Source of the DNA: an uncultured Planctomycetaceae bacterium
GTDB taxonomy: Bacteria > Planctomycetota > Planctomycetia > Planctomycetales > Planctomycetaceae
NCBI GenBank assembly: GCA_903921605.1
Contig: CAIXQV010000623.1
Span: forward strand, 1-10,227
Length of the DNA stretch: 10,227 nucleotides
Direction of reading: 5' to 3'
In this document: one piece after another, positions 1 to 6,796 of the stretch
How the letters are laid out: every line of letters starts with the position of its first letter
Numbering within the stretch: the stretch's first letter is position 1
Notes under the pieces: generated by a model
The model's database searches: none
What the model saw: the letters and a program-made list of their open reading frames with translations, nothing else
What the model was told of the DNA's origin: nothing
Program-made: the position numbers and the translations under genes

Positions 1-1326
1 GAGAACTCGTTTCCCGCCGCCGTGATCGAGAACCGAGAACCTCCGGGATCACTCGGCGAACTGGCCGAACCCGCGATGACAGAACCTGCCGCGACCGGTA
101 ACGCGTTTGCTGCCATCGACGAAGATCGTTCAGCGGCGCAGACCAGCCCGACCATGGCGGATATCAATGCTGGAGATGCGAATCGCCTAGAGAGTGCAAC
201 TCCGGAGTTCGGTCCACTGGAATCCACAGACTCAGTGCCTCAGCCGCAGGATAACGAGTTTCCTCTGTCTGCATTGGCAGGGACTGAAGACCTGCCAGCG
301 TCCGGGCGAGAACCGTCGACTGATATCGGAGACGCTTCCAACGGGATCAATCTTCCAGAAACCAACGATGCCGCTGAAATGTCGTTCGATTCAGCGGAAG
401 CGTCGGCCGTCACCGACTCTGCAGCCACAGAGACCGAGTTGTCAGAACCTCCGATGTTGGGAGAAGCCCCAGCCGAGTCAGAGAAAGAGTCAGAGAAAGA
501 ACCAGTGCTCATCGCGATGCTGGACCCTCAGGATGGATCTGCTGGACAGAGCACGGGCGATGCTTATTCCGATCGAGTCTCTGACTTCGCTCCTTTAGAT
601 GATGCGTCAGGAAACGTTGCGTCAGGAAACAACACCCCCTACGACAGCGACGAAGCTCCGGCATTCGGATCGGCTGCAGAACAGGAAATCTCAGATCGCA
701 CGGTCGCGCAGCAGTCGAGCGGCTTTGGCTCTCGAGGCTTTGACGCCGTGACTCAGCCGGGCGGGCGAACCAATCGTAACTCCGTGCGAACAGCGGGTGG
801 TTCCGGTGGTGATGGAAAGTTTAGTCTGGCTGCATTCAACAGCCAGAATGCAGAAGCGGAACCTGCTCCGGACGATGGAACGACTTACGAGTACACCGTG
901 GTGAAGAACGGTGAAAACTATTCAAAGATTTCGAAACGCGTGTACGGCACAACTCGCTACTTCTCCGCTCTGGCCGTGTTCAATCAGCATCGTATCGCTG
1001 AACCGAAGCATATGCGTCCCGGCATGGTCGTGCTGACGCCATCCAAAGAGATTCTCGAGGAACGGTATCCGCAGTTGTTTGTGGATTCAAAACCAAAGGT
1101 GGTTGAGCCAGCCGCGTTTCTGTTGCTGGAAGATGGTTCGCCCGCGTATCGAGTTGGCGAACGTGAAACTCTGTCGGAGATTTCCAAGCGGTTCCTGGGG
1201 CGATCCAGCCGTTGGGTTGAGATTCTTCGTTTGAATCAGTCCAACGTGAAAGATCCGAATAAGCTGAAGCCCGGCACAATTCTGGCGCTTCCTGCCGATG
1301 CCACCGAAGTCAATGTGGTGCCTTAG
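1..1326 (+). CDS. LysM-domain protein with long acidic N-terminal region (5' end outside window)
   Basis: The frame is open from base 1, so the true start is probably upstream; a GTG at 22 is the first possible start inside. Residue numbers here count from that GTG. Residues 1 to about 285 are low complexity, rich in Glu, Asp, Ser, Ala and Pro, and look disordered. Two LysM domains follow: about 288-342 (begins TTYEYTVVKNGENYSKIS) and about 375-427 (begins AYRVGERETLSEIS, ends near KPGTILALP). Each shows the usual pattern of an opening beta strand, a helix with SKIS/SEIS, an Asn-containing middle (FNQ, LNQ) and a closing KPG/RPG strand. LysM domains bind N-acetylglucosamine-containing glycans such as peptidoglycan. 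The gene precedes ftsL-like and ftsI genes on the same strand, which suggests an envelope role. No signal peptide or membrane segment is visible; one may lie in the missing N-terminus. A 13-bp direct repeat (603-615 and 618-630) lies in the disordered part. Family assignment is firm; exact role is inference. Confidence 0.85.
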   Translation, partial: ENSFPAAVIENREPPGSLGELAEPAMTEPAATGNAFAAIDEDRSAAQTSPTMADINAGDANRLESATPEFGPLESTDSVPQPQDNEFPLSALAGTEDLPASGREPSTDIGDASNGINLPETNDAAEMSFDSAEASAVTDSAATETELSEPPMLGEAPAESEKESEKEPVLIAMLDPQDGSAGQSTGDAYSDRVSDFAPLDDASGNVASGNNTPYDSDEAPAFGSAAEQEISDRTVAQQSSGFGSRGFDAVTQPGGRTNRNSVRTAGGSGGDGKFSLAAFNSQNAEAEPAPDDGTTYEYTVVKNGENYSKISKRVYGTTRYFSALAVFNQHRIAEPKHMRPGMVVLTPSKEILEERYPQLFVDSKPKVVEPAAFLLLEDGSPAYRVGERETLSEISKRFLGRSSRWVEILRLNQSNVKDPNKLKPGTILALPADATEVNVVP

Positions 1327-1440
1327 GCGCATGGGATCCGATGACGCCCAAGTGATGGACCTCAAACAGGTCAAAGGCAGGAATTATTCTCTGGCGGTGT
1401 TTCGGACTTTGGATTTGGGGCGGAATAACTTCCGCTAGTG

Positions 1441-1538
1441 GTGAGCCTGCGTTCGCTTGGGCGAACTTGTCACACCCTACAAATCGCTGCGTTTTCTGTA
1501 GGGTGTGACAACTGAGCGTAAGCGAAGGCGGGCACACC
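1441..1538. repeat. Inverted (head-to-head) pair of REP-like hairpin units
   Basis: The core is a perfect 15-bp inverted repeat, 1467-1481 (ttgtcacaccctaca) against 1497-1511, with a 15-base loop. The palindrome continues outward imperfectly: 1441-1458 matches the complement of 1520-1537 at 15 of 18 positions. It can therefore be read as two copies of one roughly 40-bp unit, one on each strand (1441-1480 minus, 1498-1538 plus), separated by 17 bases. Each unit can also fold by itself: 1502-1507 (ggtgtg) pairs with 1533-1538 (cacacc). A third copy lies at 4209-4249. This resembles the paired REP/BIME arrangement of enterobacteria; that analogy is inference. Confidence 0.75.
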
Positions 1539-1616
1539 GCATGAATCTCCAAGTTAGTGAGTGGTAGCAGGCGTTGTTTTCGTCGTCCCCTACCAGCGTC
1601 GGGGGTTTAAAAGCTG

Positions 1617-1652
1617 TTGCACCAACAATAGACATCAATGTCAGTGGTGCAA
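1617..1652. repeat. Nested stem-loop
   Basis: ttgcacca (1617-1624) pairs perfectly with tggtgcaa (1645-1652). Inside it, gacat (1631-1635) pairs with atgtc (1638-1642). The structure lies between the REP-like pair and the FtsL-like gene. No T-run follows it, so it is not an obvious terminator. It may be part of a second dispersed element or a leader structure; its function is unknown. Confidence 0.45.
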
Positions 1653-1760
1653 AGGCCCGTGAACCACCGGGGTAGACCCAGTGGGGACGAACGCAAATCA
1701 TCGGCGAACTTACGCGATCACTCACGATTCCTGCCTGACGCCTGTTTGAGTCCACCATTC

Positions 1761-1766
1761 GAGGAG
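1761..1766 (+). promoter_or_regulatory. Purine-rich Shine-Dalgarno-like GAGGAG at the FtsL-like gene
   Basis: GAGGAG ends only one base before the TTG at 1768, which is too close for normal initiation there. It stands 22 bases from the next in-frame TTG at 1789, which is too far. The start of the FtsL-like gene therefore remains unsettled. Confidence 0.35.
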
Positions 1767-1767
1767 T

Positions 1768-2190
1768 TTGCTCCGCGAAACAATTCTCTTGTCTCAAGCG
1801 AATGCTGGGCGTCCTGTGTTTTTTCGCTTTGCCGCTGGATTGCTGCTCGTCGTGCTCGTTTCTATGGCCGGAGTCCGGCTGGAGAAACAAACGATGCAAA
1901 TGCGCCGTGACGTCAGCGTGCAGTACTATCAAACCGACCTTCTGCTCGAACTGCTTGTGCGATTGCGTCTTGAGACTCAGCGGCTAACAGCGCCCGCTCA
2001 ACTTGCCGCGACGATGGAAGAAGCCGCCAGCCCGAGCACTCAGAGGACCCCCAATCCTGCCGCGAGACCTCGCGTGCAAACGGCGATTCGTCCCGATTCA
2101 AACGACGACAAAGCTAAACTCCCGGCGCATGATGAGCGACTTCCTCTGCTGCGTTTTCAGCATCCTTTCAACCCGGAAGGAATTGACTGA
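1768..2190 (+). CDS. FtsL-like small bitopic division protein
   Basis: This 140-residue protein has a short N-terminus, one membrane segment at about residues 18-36 (FFRFAAGLLLVVLVSMAGV) and a heptad-like helix at about 38-75. The helix ends in LRLETQRLTAPAQL, which resembles the end of the FtsL/DivIC coiled coil (R-x-E-x-x-R-L ... P). A polar, Pro/Arg-rich tail of about 65 residues follows. FtsL normally forms a complex with FtsB and FtsQ at the septum and activates FtsW/FtsI; it typically lies directly before ftsI, as here. The stop overlaps the ftsI start (TGATG), implying coupled translation. An in-frame stop at 1747 rules out an upstream start. Candidate starts are TTG 1768, TTG 1789 or GTG 1816, all non-ATG. 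FtsL sequences diverge strongly, so the call rests on architecture and position. It could instead be a lineage-specific membrane protein coupled to FtsI. Confidence 0.7.
   Translation: MLRETILLSQANAGRPVFFRFAAGLLLVVLVSMAGVRLEKQTMQMRRDVSVQYYQTDLLLELLVRLRLETQRLTAPAQLAATMEEAASPSTQRTPNPAARPRVQTAIRPDSNDDKAKLPAHDERLPLLRFQHPFNPEGID
2175..2180 (+). promoter_or_regulatory. Ribosome binding site of ftsI
   Basis: GGAAGG lies nine bases before the ATG at 2190, inside the end of the FtsL-like gene. It supports this start and, with the one-base TGATG overlap, suggests translational coupling. Confidence 0.6.
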
Positions 2191-4133
2191 TGAGCGGAAC
2201 CGACTTGCCCACTGACAAGAATGAGTCCACGGTCAGCGCGAGTGTTGCAGAGACCTCTCTGGAGATTCCTGAGACGGAGATGAACGACGCAGTATCGTCG
2301 GATTCGTTGGAGACCCATGCGACAGTCACATCTGCCTCCGATCTCAAATCCTGGCGATTCAGCCTGATCTCTGGCTTCGTGTTTCTTGGCTGGATCATTC
2401 TGCTGGCACGACTGGTGCAACTCCAGGGGGCTCAGCGCCAGTTGATGAATGATCGCGTTGCGCGGCAGAGCATTTTCAGCGAAGTCATACCTGCGCGGCC
2501 TGGTGAGATTCTTGATCGCAATGGCCATGTGCTGGCGATGACCATCACCTGCGACAGCTTGTATGTGGTCCCGGATGAAATCACCGAGCCGTGGGACTTT
2601 GCGTGGAAAGCGGGATCGATTCTGAATGTCAACACCGATGAACTTTATCAACGGCTGCTCGACAACAAGGACAAGCAGTTTCTTTGGATCAAGCGGCGAA
2701 CCGATGATGCTACGGTGCAGGAGTTTCGCAAGCTTGGTCTGGCCAAATCCACCTGGGGACTGCGACGCGAATATCAGCGTAAGTATCCGCAGGGCGGTTT
2801 TGCATCTCATGTCCTGGGCATTCGCAACATCGACAACGAAGGCAAAGGCGGCCTTGAACAAAGCCTGAATACTCTCATTCGTGGCGTCGATGGAAACCGC
2901 GTGATGACACGGGACGCTCGCGGTATTGTCGTGGAGGTTGCTGCCGAACAGTCTTCCTCACCCGATCACGGTCAGACTGTCGTGTCGACGATTGATCTGC
3001 TGATGCAGATCGAAACCGAACGCAATCTCGATGAGCTGATGGAAGACTGGAAACCGGTCGGTGCGTGTGCGATTGTGATGGAGCCCCATAGTGGCGATGT
3101 GCTGGCGATGGCCTCTCGCCCTGGCTTTGATCCAAACTCGCTGCTTCAGGTTCCCGAAGCGGCATGGAAGAACCTGGCCGTGTCGGCCGCATTTGAACCG
3201 GGCTCAACGTTCAAGCCGTTTATCGTGGGTTGGGCTCTGCAGGAGCAATTGCTGCAGAGCGATGAGATGATTGACTGCAGTTTCGGAGCTTATCGCATGG
3301 GCCCGCGCATTCTGCATGATCACCATTCTTATGGTGAGTTGAGCGTTGAAGATGTGCTGGTCAAATCCAGCAACATCGGCATGGCAAAGATCGGCGAACG
3401 ACTGGGGCTCGAAGCCCTCTACGAGGCGACTCGCAGCTTCGGATTCGGCCGGCGGACAGGCATCGAATTGCCCGGCGAGATTCCCGGACTCCTGCATTCC
3501 TTTGATCGCTGGAATGTCTATTCGCTGGGTTCCATTCCGATGGGGCAGGAGCTGGCCGTGACTCCGCTGCAACTTATCACCGCTCATGCCGCGCTGGCGA
3601 ATGGTGGTCGACTTGTCAGGCCGCGACTGGTTCGAGGAGCCTCGGAAGATGACACCATTGCTTCTCCCGCGAGCGCCGTGAATGCGGTGCGTCCGGCGGC
3701 TGATGTTGGGGCCGAACTGCTGGATGCTCAGGTCGCCCGCTGGCTTGTGCAGCAGCCAATGGTGCAGGTCATCGAACGAGGCACGGGGAAAACGGCCAGG
3801 ATTCCTGGTCTGTCAATTTTTGGCAAGACCGGCACCGCGCAGAAGCTTGATCCGGAAACTGGAACCTATTCAGACAAGGCGTGGGTCTTGTCGTTTATCT
3901 GCGGGGCGCCGGCGGAAGATCCTGCAGTCATTGTGCTGCTGATGGTTGACGAGCCCACTGTTCCAGGAGTTCACTACGGCGGAACAGTCGCTGCTCCCAC
4001 GGCCGCAAAGATCCTGCAGTTCGCCGAAGCCCGTGCGAGAACTCTGGATCTGCAGCGACCTCCCGAGGAACCAACGTCGAAGGAGAGATCTCGGATGACT
4101 CAGAAAGAATCGTCAGACAGCGGGCTTCGGTAG
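2190..4133 (+). CDS. ftsI: Septal peptidoglycan D,D-transpeptidase FtsI (class B penicillin-binding protein)
   Basis: Class B penicillin-binding proteins cross-link peptidoglycan stem peptides on the outer face of the inner membrane; FtsI does so at the septum with FtsW. This 647-residue protein has an acidic cytoplasmic N-terminus (1-55), one membrane anchor (about 57-75) and the N-terminal pedestal/dimerisation domain with RPGEILDRNG at 103-112. The transpeptidase domain follows with all three active-site motifs intact: S339-T-F-K342 (nucleophile Ser339), S393-S-N395 and K546-T-G-T549. A polar tail of about 35 residues ends the protein, and no PASTA domain is present. The length is normal for the family. 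The start is supported by GGAAGG at 2175 and the overlap with the FtsL-like gene. The link with that gene favours FtsI over the elongation enzyme MrdA (PBP2) or a sporulation-type relative. Catalytic competence follows from motifs only. Confidence 0.92.
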   Translation: MSGTDLPTDKNESTVSASVAETSLEIPETEMNDAVSSDSLETHATVTSASDLKSWRFSLISGFVFLGWIILLARLVQLQGAQRQLMNDRVARQSIFSEVIPARPGEILDRNGHVLAMTITCDSLYVVPDEITEPWDFAWKAGSILNVNTDELYQRLLDNKDKQFLWIKRRTDDATVQEFRKLGLAKSTWGLRREYQRKYPQGGFASHVLGIRNIDNEGKGGLEQSLNTLIRGVDGNRVMTRDARGIVVEVAAEQSSSPDHGQTVVSTIDLLMQIETERNLDELMEDWKPVGACAIVMEPHSGDVLAMASRPGFDPNSLLQVPEAAWKNLAVSAAFEPGSTFKPFIVGWALQEQLLQSDEMIDCSFGAYRMGPRILHDHHSYGELSVEDVLVKSSNIGMAKIGERLGLEALYEATRSFGFGRRTGIELPGEIPGLLHSFDRWNVYSLGSIPMGQELAVTPLQLITAHAALANGGRLVRPRLVRGASEDDTIASPASAVNAVRPAADVGAELLDAQVARWLVQQPMVQVIERGTGKTARIPGLSIFGKTGTAQKLDPETGTYSDKAWVLSFICGAPAEDPAVIVLLMVDEPTVPGVHYGGTVAAPTAAKILQFAEARARTLDLQRPPEEPTSKERSRMTQKESSDSGLR

Positions 4134-4404
4134 GTCGACGCTGCTATCATCAGGCTGTTGGTTTCGTAGTGCCGCCTTTCGCTCGAAGGTTGAGAAGTTA
4201 TTCCAATCGTAGGGTGGGACAAGTGAGCGTTAGCGAACGCCGGCCCACCAGTTCGCTTGTTCGTCCCTGCAATGAATTCACAGCCTCCGGAGCGAGTTCC
4301 GCCAAACCTCCAGGAGAGCCGAGAATCGCATTGCTCGTTCCGGCCTGCGAAACGCTTCCCAGCATTTCATTCCCCGAGCATCCAACTTCAAACCGGTCTC
4401 GTTC
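4134..4404. other. Gap between ftsI and the permease gene
   Basis: This 271-base gap holds one REP-like unit (4209-4249). No gene in it is convincing: the overlapping forward frames at 4169-4456 and 4257-4544 run into the permease gene and look like no known family. No strong promoter or terminator is visible. The repeat and the gap suggest the permease is not tightly co-transcribed with ftsI. Confidence 0.5.
4209..4249 (+). repeat. REP-like hairpin unit, third copy
   Basis: It aligns without gaps to 1498-1538, with 35 of 41 bases identical by my count. It folds as a nested hairpin: ggtggg (4213-4218) with cccacc (4244-4249), and inside it gcgtt (4227-4231) with aacgc (4236-4240) around the loop agcg. 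Against the copy at 1498, the outer stem carries a compensatory change: pair T1506-A1534 there is G4217-C4245 here. Confidence 0.75.
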
Positions 4405-5742
4405 ATGTCACAACATCCAGCACGAACTTACCGAGCATCTCTTCGCGCTGCGATGACGAACTATGGCATGGTGTTTGTTTTGCTGTTTCTGATGCTGGTG
4501 TTCAGCCTGCTGACAGTGAAGGAGCAGCGAGCCACCGGAAGTGACGCGGGCCGTCAATTGGCCGATCAGATCGTGACGCAGTATGGCTCGGGAGCACACG
4601 TCTTTATCGCAGTGCCGGCATCAGCAGATGACAACGCCTTTGCCGCAGCGATGGAAGAGTCGATAACAGCCGCCGGAGGAACAGTGCTGGGGAGTGTCGT
4701 TGGCAGCCCCGCCGATGCACGTCAAAAGCTGGAACAGTTATTCGCAGCAGAAGCAAAAGTTGACGTCGTCGCGGTCACCGGAGCCTCCGCTGAGTGGAAG
4801 GTCTGGGCGCGTTTTGCTCAATTGACGCCTCAGCAATTTGCGGTTCCGCGGCCGGGACGCTGGCCCAGTTTTCTGACACGGTCAAACTTAATTGGAGTCG
4901 CCAATCAGACGGCGATCTATGCGGTCATCGCGATCGGCATGACCATGGTCATCATTGGTGGTGGAATTGACCTGAGTGTTGGTTCGCTGGTTGCGCTGTC
5001 CTCCGTAACGGCCACAATTCTTCTTCGCGACTATGCAGGTGGAGTTTCTGCGACGCCCGTCTCGGTGATGTTCGCCTGTCTTGCTGGAATACTGCTGACG
5101 GCGGCCGCAGGGTTCTTTAACGGACTGATGGTCACTCAGGCTTCTCTGCCTCCGTTTCTTGTGACACTGTCGATGATGCTGATGGCCAAAGGTCTGGCGA
5201 TGCGACTGTCCAACTTCACTTCGATCAACGCGGTTCCGCCATCGTTTCGATGGCTTGGAGGAGAGTCAACCGCCGGGCTGCCGAATCCCGTTCTGATCAT
5301 GATCGTTCTGTACGGACTCGCGCATGTTGTTATGCAGCGTTCTGTCTTCGGGCGAGTGCTCTACGCGATCGGAGGCAATTCGGAAGCCGCTCGACTGGCG
5401 GGAATACACGTTCGCAAGAACTTGCTGCTCGTTTACACGATCAGTGGAGCACTGGCGGGGCTGGGCGGCATCATTCTGAGTTCTCGATTGAATGCCGGAG
5501 ATCCCAAATATGGCGACATGTTTGAGCTGAACGTCATCGCTGCGGTTGTCGTCGGCGGTACATCACTCATGGGAGGCGAAGGCCGGATGCTCGGCACGTT
5601 GATCGGCGCATTTATCATCGCCATCATTCGCAACGGCATGAACCTGATGAGCGTTGCGCCGTCGAATCAGCAAATTGTCCTCGGCGCCGTGCTGCTGCTA
5701 TCTGTCCTCGCTGATCGCCTCAAACGCCGCTCCGTTCGTTAA
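4405..5742 (+). CDS. Ribose/sugar-type ABC transporter permease with extra external domain
   Basis: This is a RbsC-like permease (BPD_transp_2 family), the membrane channel of a sugar or nucleoside ABC importer. Evidence includes NLIGVANQTAIYAVIAIGMT (161-180) followed by GGGIDLSVGSLVALSS (185-200), the family signature, and GGTSLMGGEGRMLGTLIGA (about 384-402) near the C-terminus, the likely ATPase-coupling region. Hydrophobic segments fill residues 165-440. The protein has 445 residues against about 321 for E. coli RbsC. The excess lies between membrane segment 1 (about 19-38) and residue 155, in what should be the first external loop. That stretch reads as beta-alpha-beta-alpha-beta, like half a lobe of a periplasmic sugar-binding protein. 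No ATPase or binding-protein gene is in the window, so partners must be elsewhere. The start is ATG 4405; an in-frame stop lies at 4273. ATG 4453 is an alternative, and neither has a clear Shine-Dalgarno. The substrate is unknown. Confidence 0.88.
   Translation: MSQHPARTYRASLRAAMTNYGMVFVLLFLMLVFSLLTVKEQRATGSDAGRQLADQIVTQYGSGAHVFIAVPASADDNAFAAAMEESITAAGGTVLGSVVGSPADARQKLEQLFAAEAKVDVVAVTGASAEWKVWARFAQLTPQQFAVPRPGRWPSFLTRSNLIGVANQTAIYAVIAIGMTMVIIGGGIDLSVGSLVALSSVTATILLRDYAGGVSATPVSVMFACLAGILLTAAAGFFNGLMVTQASLPPFLVTLSMMLMAKGLAMRLSNFTSINAVPPSFRWLGGESTAGLPNPVLIMIVLYGLAHVVMQRSVFGRVLYAIGGNSEAARLAGIHVRKNLLLVYTISGALAGLGGIILSSRLNAGDPKYGDMFELNVIAAVVVGGTSLMGGEGRMLGTLIGAFIIAIIRNGMNLMSVAPSNQQIVLGAVLLLSVLADRLKRRSVR
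4519..4860 (+). other. Binding-protein-like insertion domain within the permease
   Basis: This covers about residues 39-152 of the permease. The predicted order is strand HVFIAVPA (65-72), helix DDNAFAAAMEESITAAG, strand TVLGSVVG, helix ADARQKLEQLFAAEAK, strand VDVVAVTGAS. This matches the beginning of the N-terminal lobe of ribose-type periplasmic binding proteins (Peripla_BP_4 style) in element order, spacing and character, but only about half a lobe is present. That is too little for a normal two-lobe sugar-binding cleft. Similarity is judged by eye. Confidence 0.55.
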
Positions 5743-5797
5743 ACGTCGCGCCGATTCACTGCGAGCAGCGGCGGACAGTAACTTGGCGGCGACACCG

Positions 5798-6694
5798 TTA
5801 GACGTACTCCGGAAGAAACTTCTTCCAGTTTTCGTAGATGATGTTGTGAATGATCTCGTCTGAGACGCGAGGAAAGTTGGTCCCACGAACGACATCGTTC
5901 ACTTTGTGTTGTCCGGCAATGACTTGAGCAGGCGTTGCTGAAGGGAAATCGGAGCCGAAAATCAGCTTGTGCTCGACACCGTATTCAATGGCGGTCATAA
6001 ACGCCTGATAGTGCCGCAGCGGTCGATAGTGCAATGCAGAAATGTTCGTGTAGAGATTCGGATGCTTGCGAATCAGCACGACGCATTCCGTCTCCCACGG
6101 ATGGCCCATATGAGCGATCACGATGCGAAGATCGGGGCAAGCGATCGCGATGTCTTCCAGCAGAATCGGATTGGCATACTTCAGCGGACCGGGACGAACA
6201 AATGAGGTCCCCTGATGAATGTTCACCGGAATGCCCAAGGACTCGGCTTTACGAAACAGAGGCAGATGTTTCGGCTCCTGAGGATCCCAGTTCTGATAGA
6301 TGGGCGAACACTTCAGGCCTCGCAGGCCCAAAGTATTCACGTAGTATTCAAGCTGTTCGATGCAGTCCGCGTCATTTGGGTTGACGGAGCACCAGCCGAT
6401 GAAGCGATCGGAATGTTCTTTCACGAACTTCGCGATCAGTTCCTGGTCCGCATTGATTCCGCAGAACGGCGCTTTGATGCCGAAGACGATGACCTTGTCT
6501 GCTTCGGCTGTCGCCTGCAAAAGCTGCTCGGGCTTTGAATCAAACGCGTTCGCCTGTTGACTGTCGGTGCCGGCGAAATACACGTCCGAAGTGAGCTTCA
6601 TTTTCGCTCGCTTGGCTTCCCAGGCGAACTCCACGAATTCATCCGAAAGATGATCCGGGTACCACATCAGATTTGTGTGAGTATCAAACAACAT
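5798..6694 (-). CDS. Amidohydrolase-2 family metal-dependent hydrolase or decarboxylase
   Basis: This 298-residue cytoplasmic protein has no signal peptide. It fits the amidohydrolase-2 (ACMSD-like) TIM-barrel family, whose members hydrolyse lactones and similar compounds or decarboxylate aromatic acids using a divalent metal. Visible landmarks are the N-terminal DTHTN (4-8), GLRGLKCSP (123-131), VNIHQGTS (His160), IAHMGHPW (His195) and GSDFP (Asp249), the usual metal and catalytic positions. The first motif is D-x-H-x-N, not the usual D-x-H-x-H, so one metal ligand appears changed. Length is normal for the family. The start ATG at 6694 has only a weak upstream G-run. It lies 102 bases downstream of the autotransporter on the same strand and faces the permease gene, 55 bases away. 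The substrate is unknown; no neighbouring pathway genes help. Confidence 0.85.
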   Translation of the reverse strand: MLFDTHTNLMWYPDHLSDEFVEFAWEAKRAKMKLTSDVYFAGTDSQQANAFDSKPEQLLQATAEADKVIVFGIKAPFCGINADQELIAKFVKEHSDRFIGWCSVNPNDADCIEQLEYYVNTLGLRGLKCSPIYQNWDPQEPKHLPLFRKAESLGIPVNIHQGTSFVRPGPLKYANPILLEDIAIACPDLRIVIAHMGHPWETECVVLIRKHPNLYTNISALHYRPLRHYQAFMTAIEYGVEHKLIFGSDFPSATPAQVIAGQHKVNDVVRGTNFPRVSDEIIHNIIYENWKKFLPEYV

Positions 6695-6796
6695 GCATCA
6701 GCCCCCAGAGAATGATTTCGCGTGGGAGGGTCATGCTAACCGATGTGACAGATTCTTGAACAGCGATCGATGTGCTGAATGATTCCTGCGACAGAA

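Larger units (their letters stand above)
1327..1767. other. Intergenic stretch rich in inverted repeats
   Basis: This 441-base gap between the LysM gene and the FtsL-like gene has no convincing gene. It contains a perfect 6-bp hairpin with a 4-base loop (1420-1425 with 1430-1435), an inverted pair of REP-like units (1441-1538) and a nested hairpin (1617-1652). Open frames on both strands cross it, but they share no recognisable family and follow the repeats. No T-run follows any hairpin, so an intrinsic terminator is not clear. A promoter for the ftsL-like/ftsI pair probably lies in its 3' part, but I see no strong -35/-10 pair. Confidence 0.6.

Noticed and set aside
1420..1435. Hairpin (gcggaa/ttccgc) after the LysM gene as a terminator
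   Set aside because: The stem is perfect but short, about 95 bases past the stop, and has no following T-run.
1477..1932. 151-residue minus-strand ORF across the repeat region
   Set aside because: It spans the REP-like pair and runs antisense into the FtsL-like gene; no family is recognisable. It most likely reflects open frames in repeat sequence.
2157..2861. 234-residue minus-strand ORF
   Set aside because: It is antisense to the start of ftsI, which has clear domains and motifs; it is a shadow frame.
4169..4456. 95-residue forward ORF between ftsI and the permease
   Set aside because: It contains the REP-like unit in frame, overlaps the permease start, and resembles no family.
5743..5797. 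Possible bidirectional terminator between the convergent permease and amidohydrolase genes
   Set aside because: Only an imperfect pairing of gtcgcgcc with ggcggcgac is visible, with no T-run on either strand.
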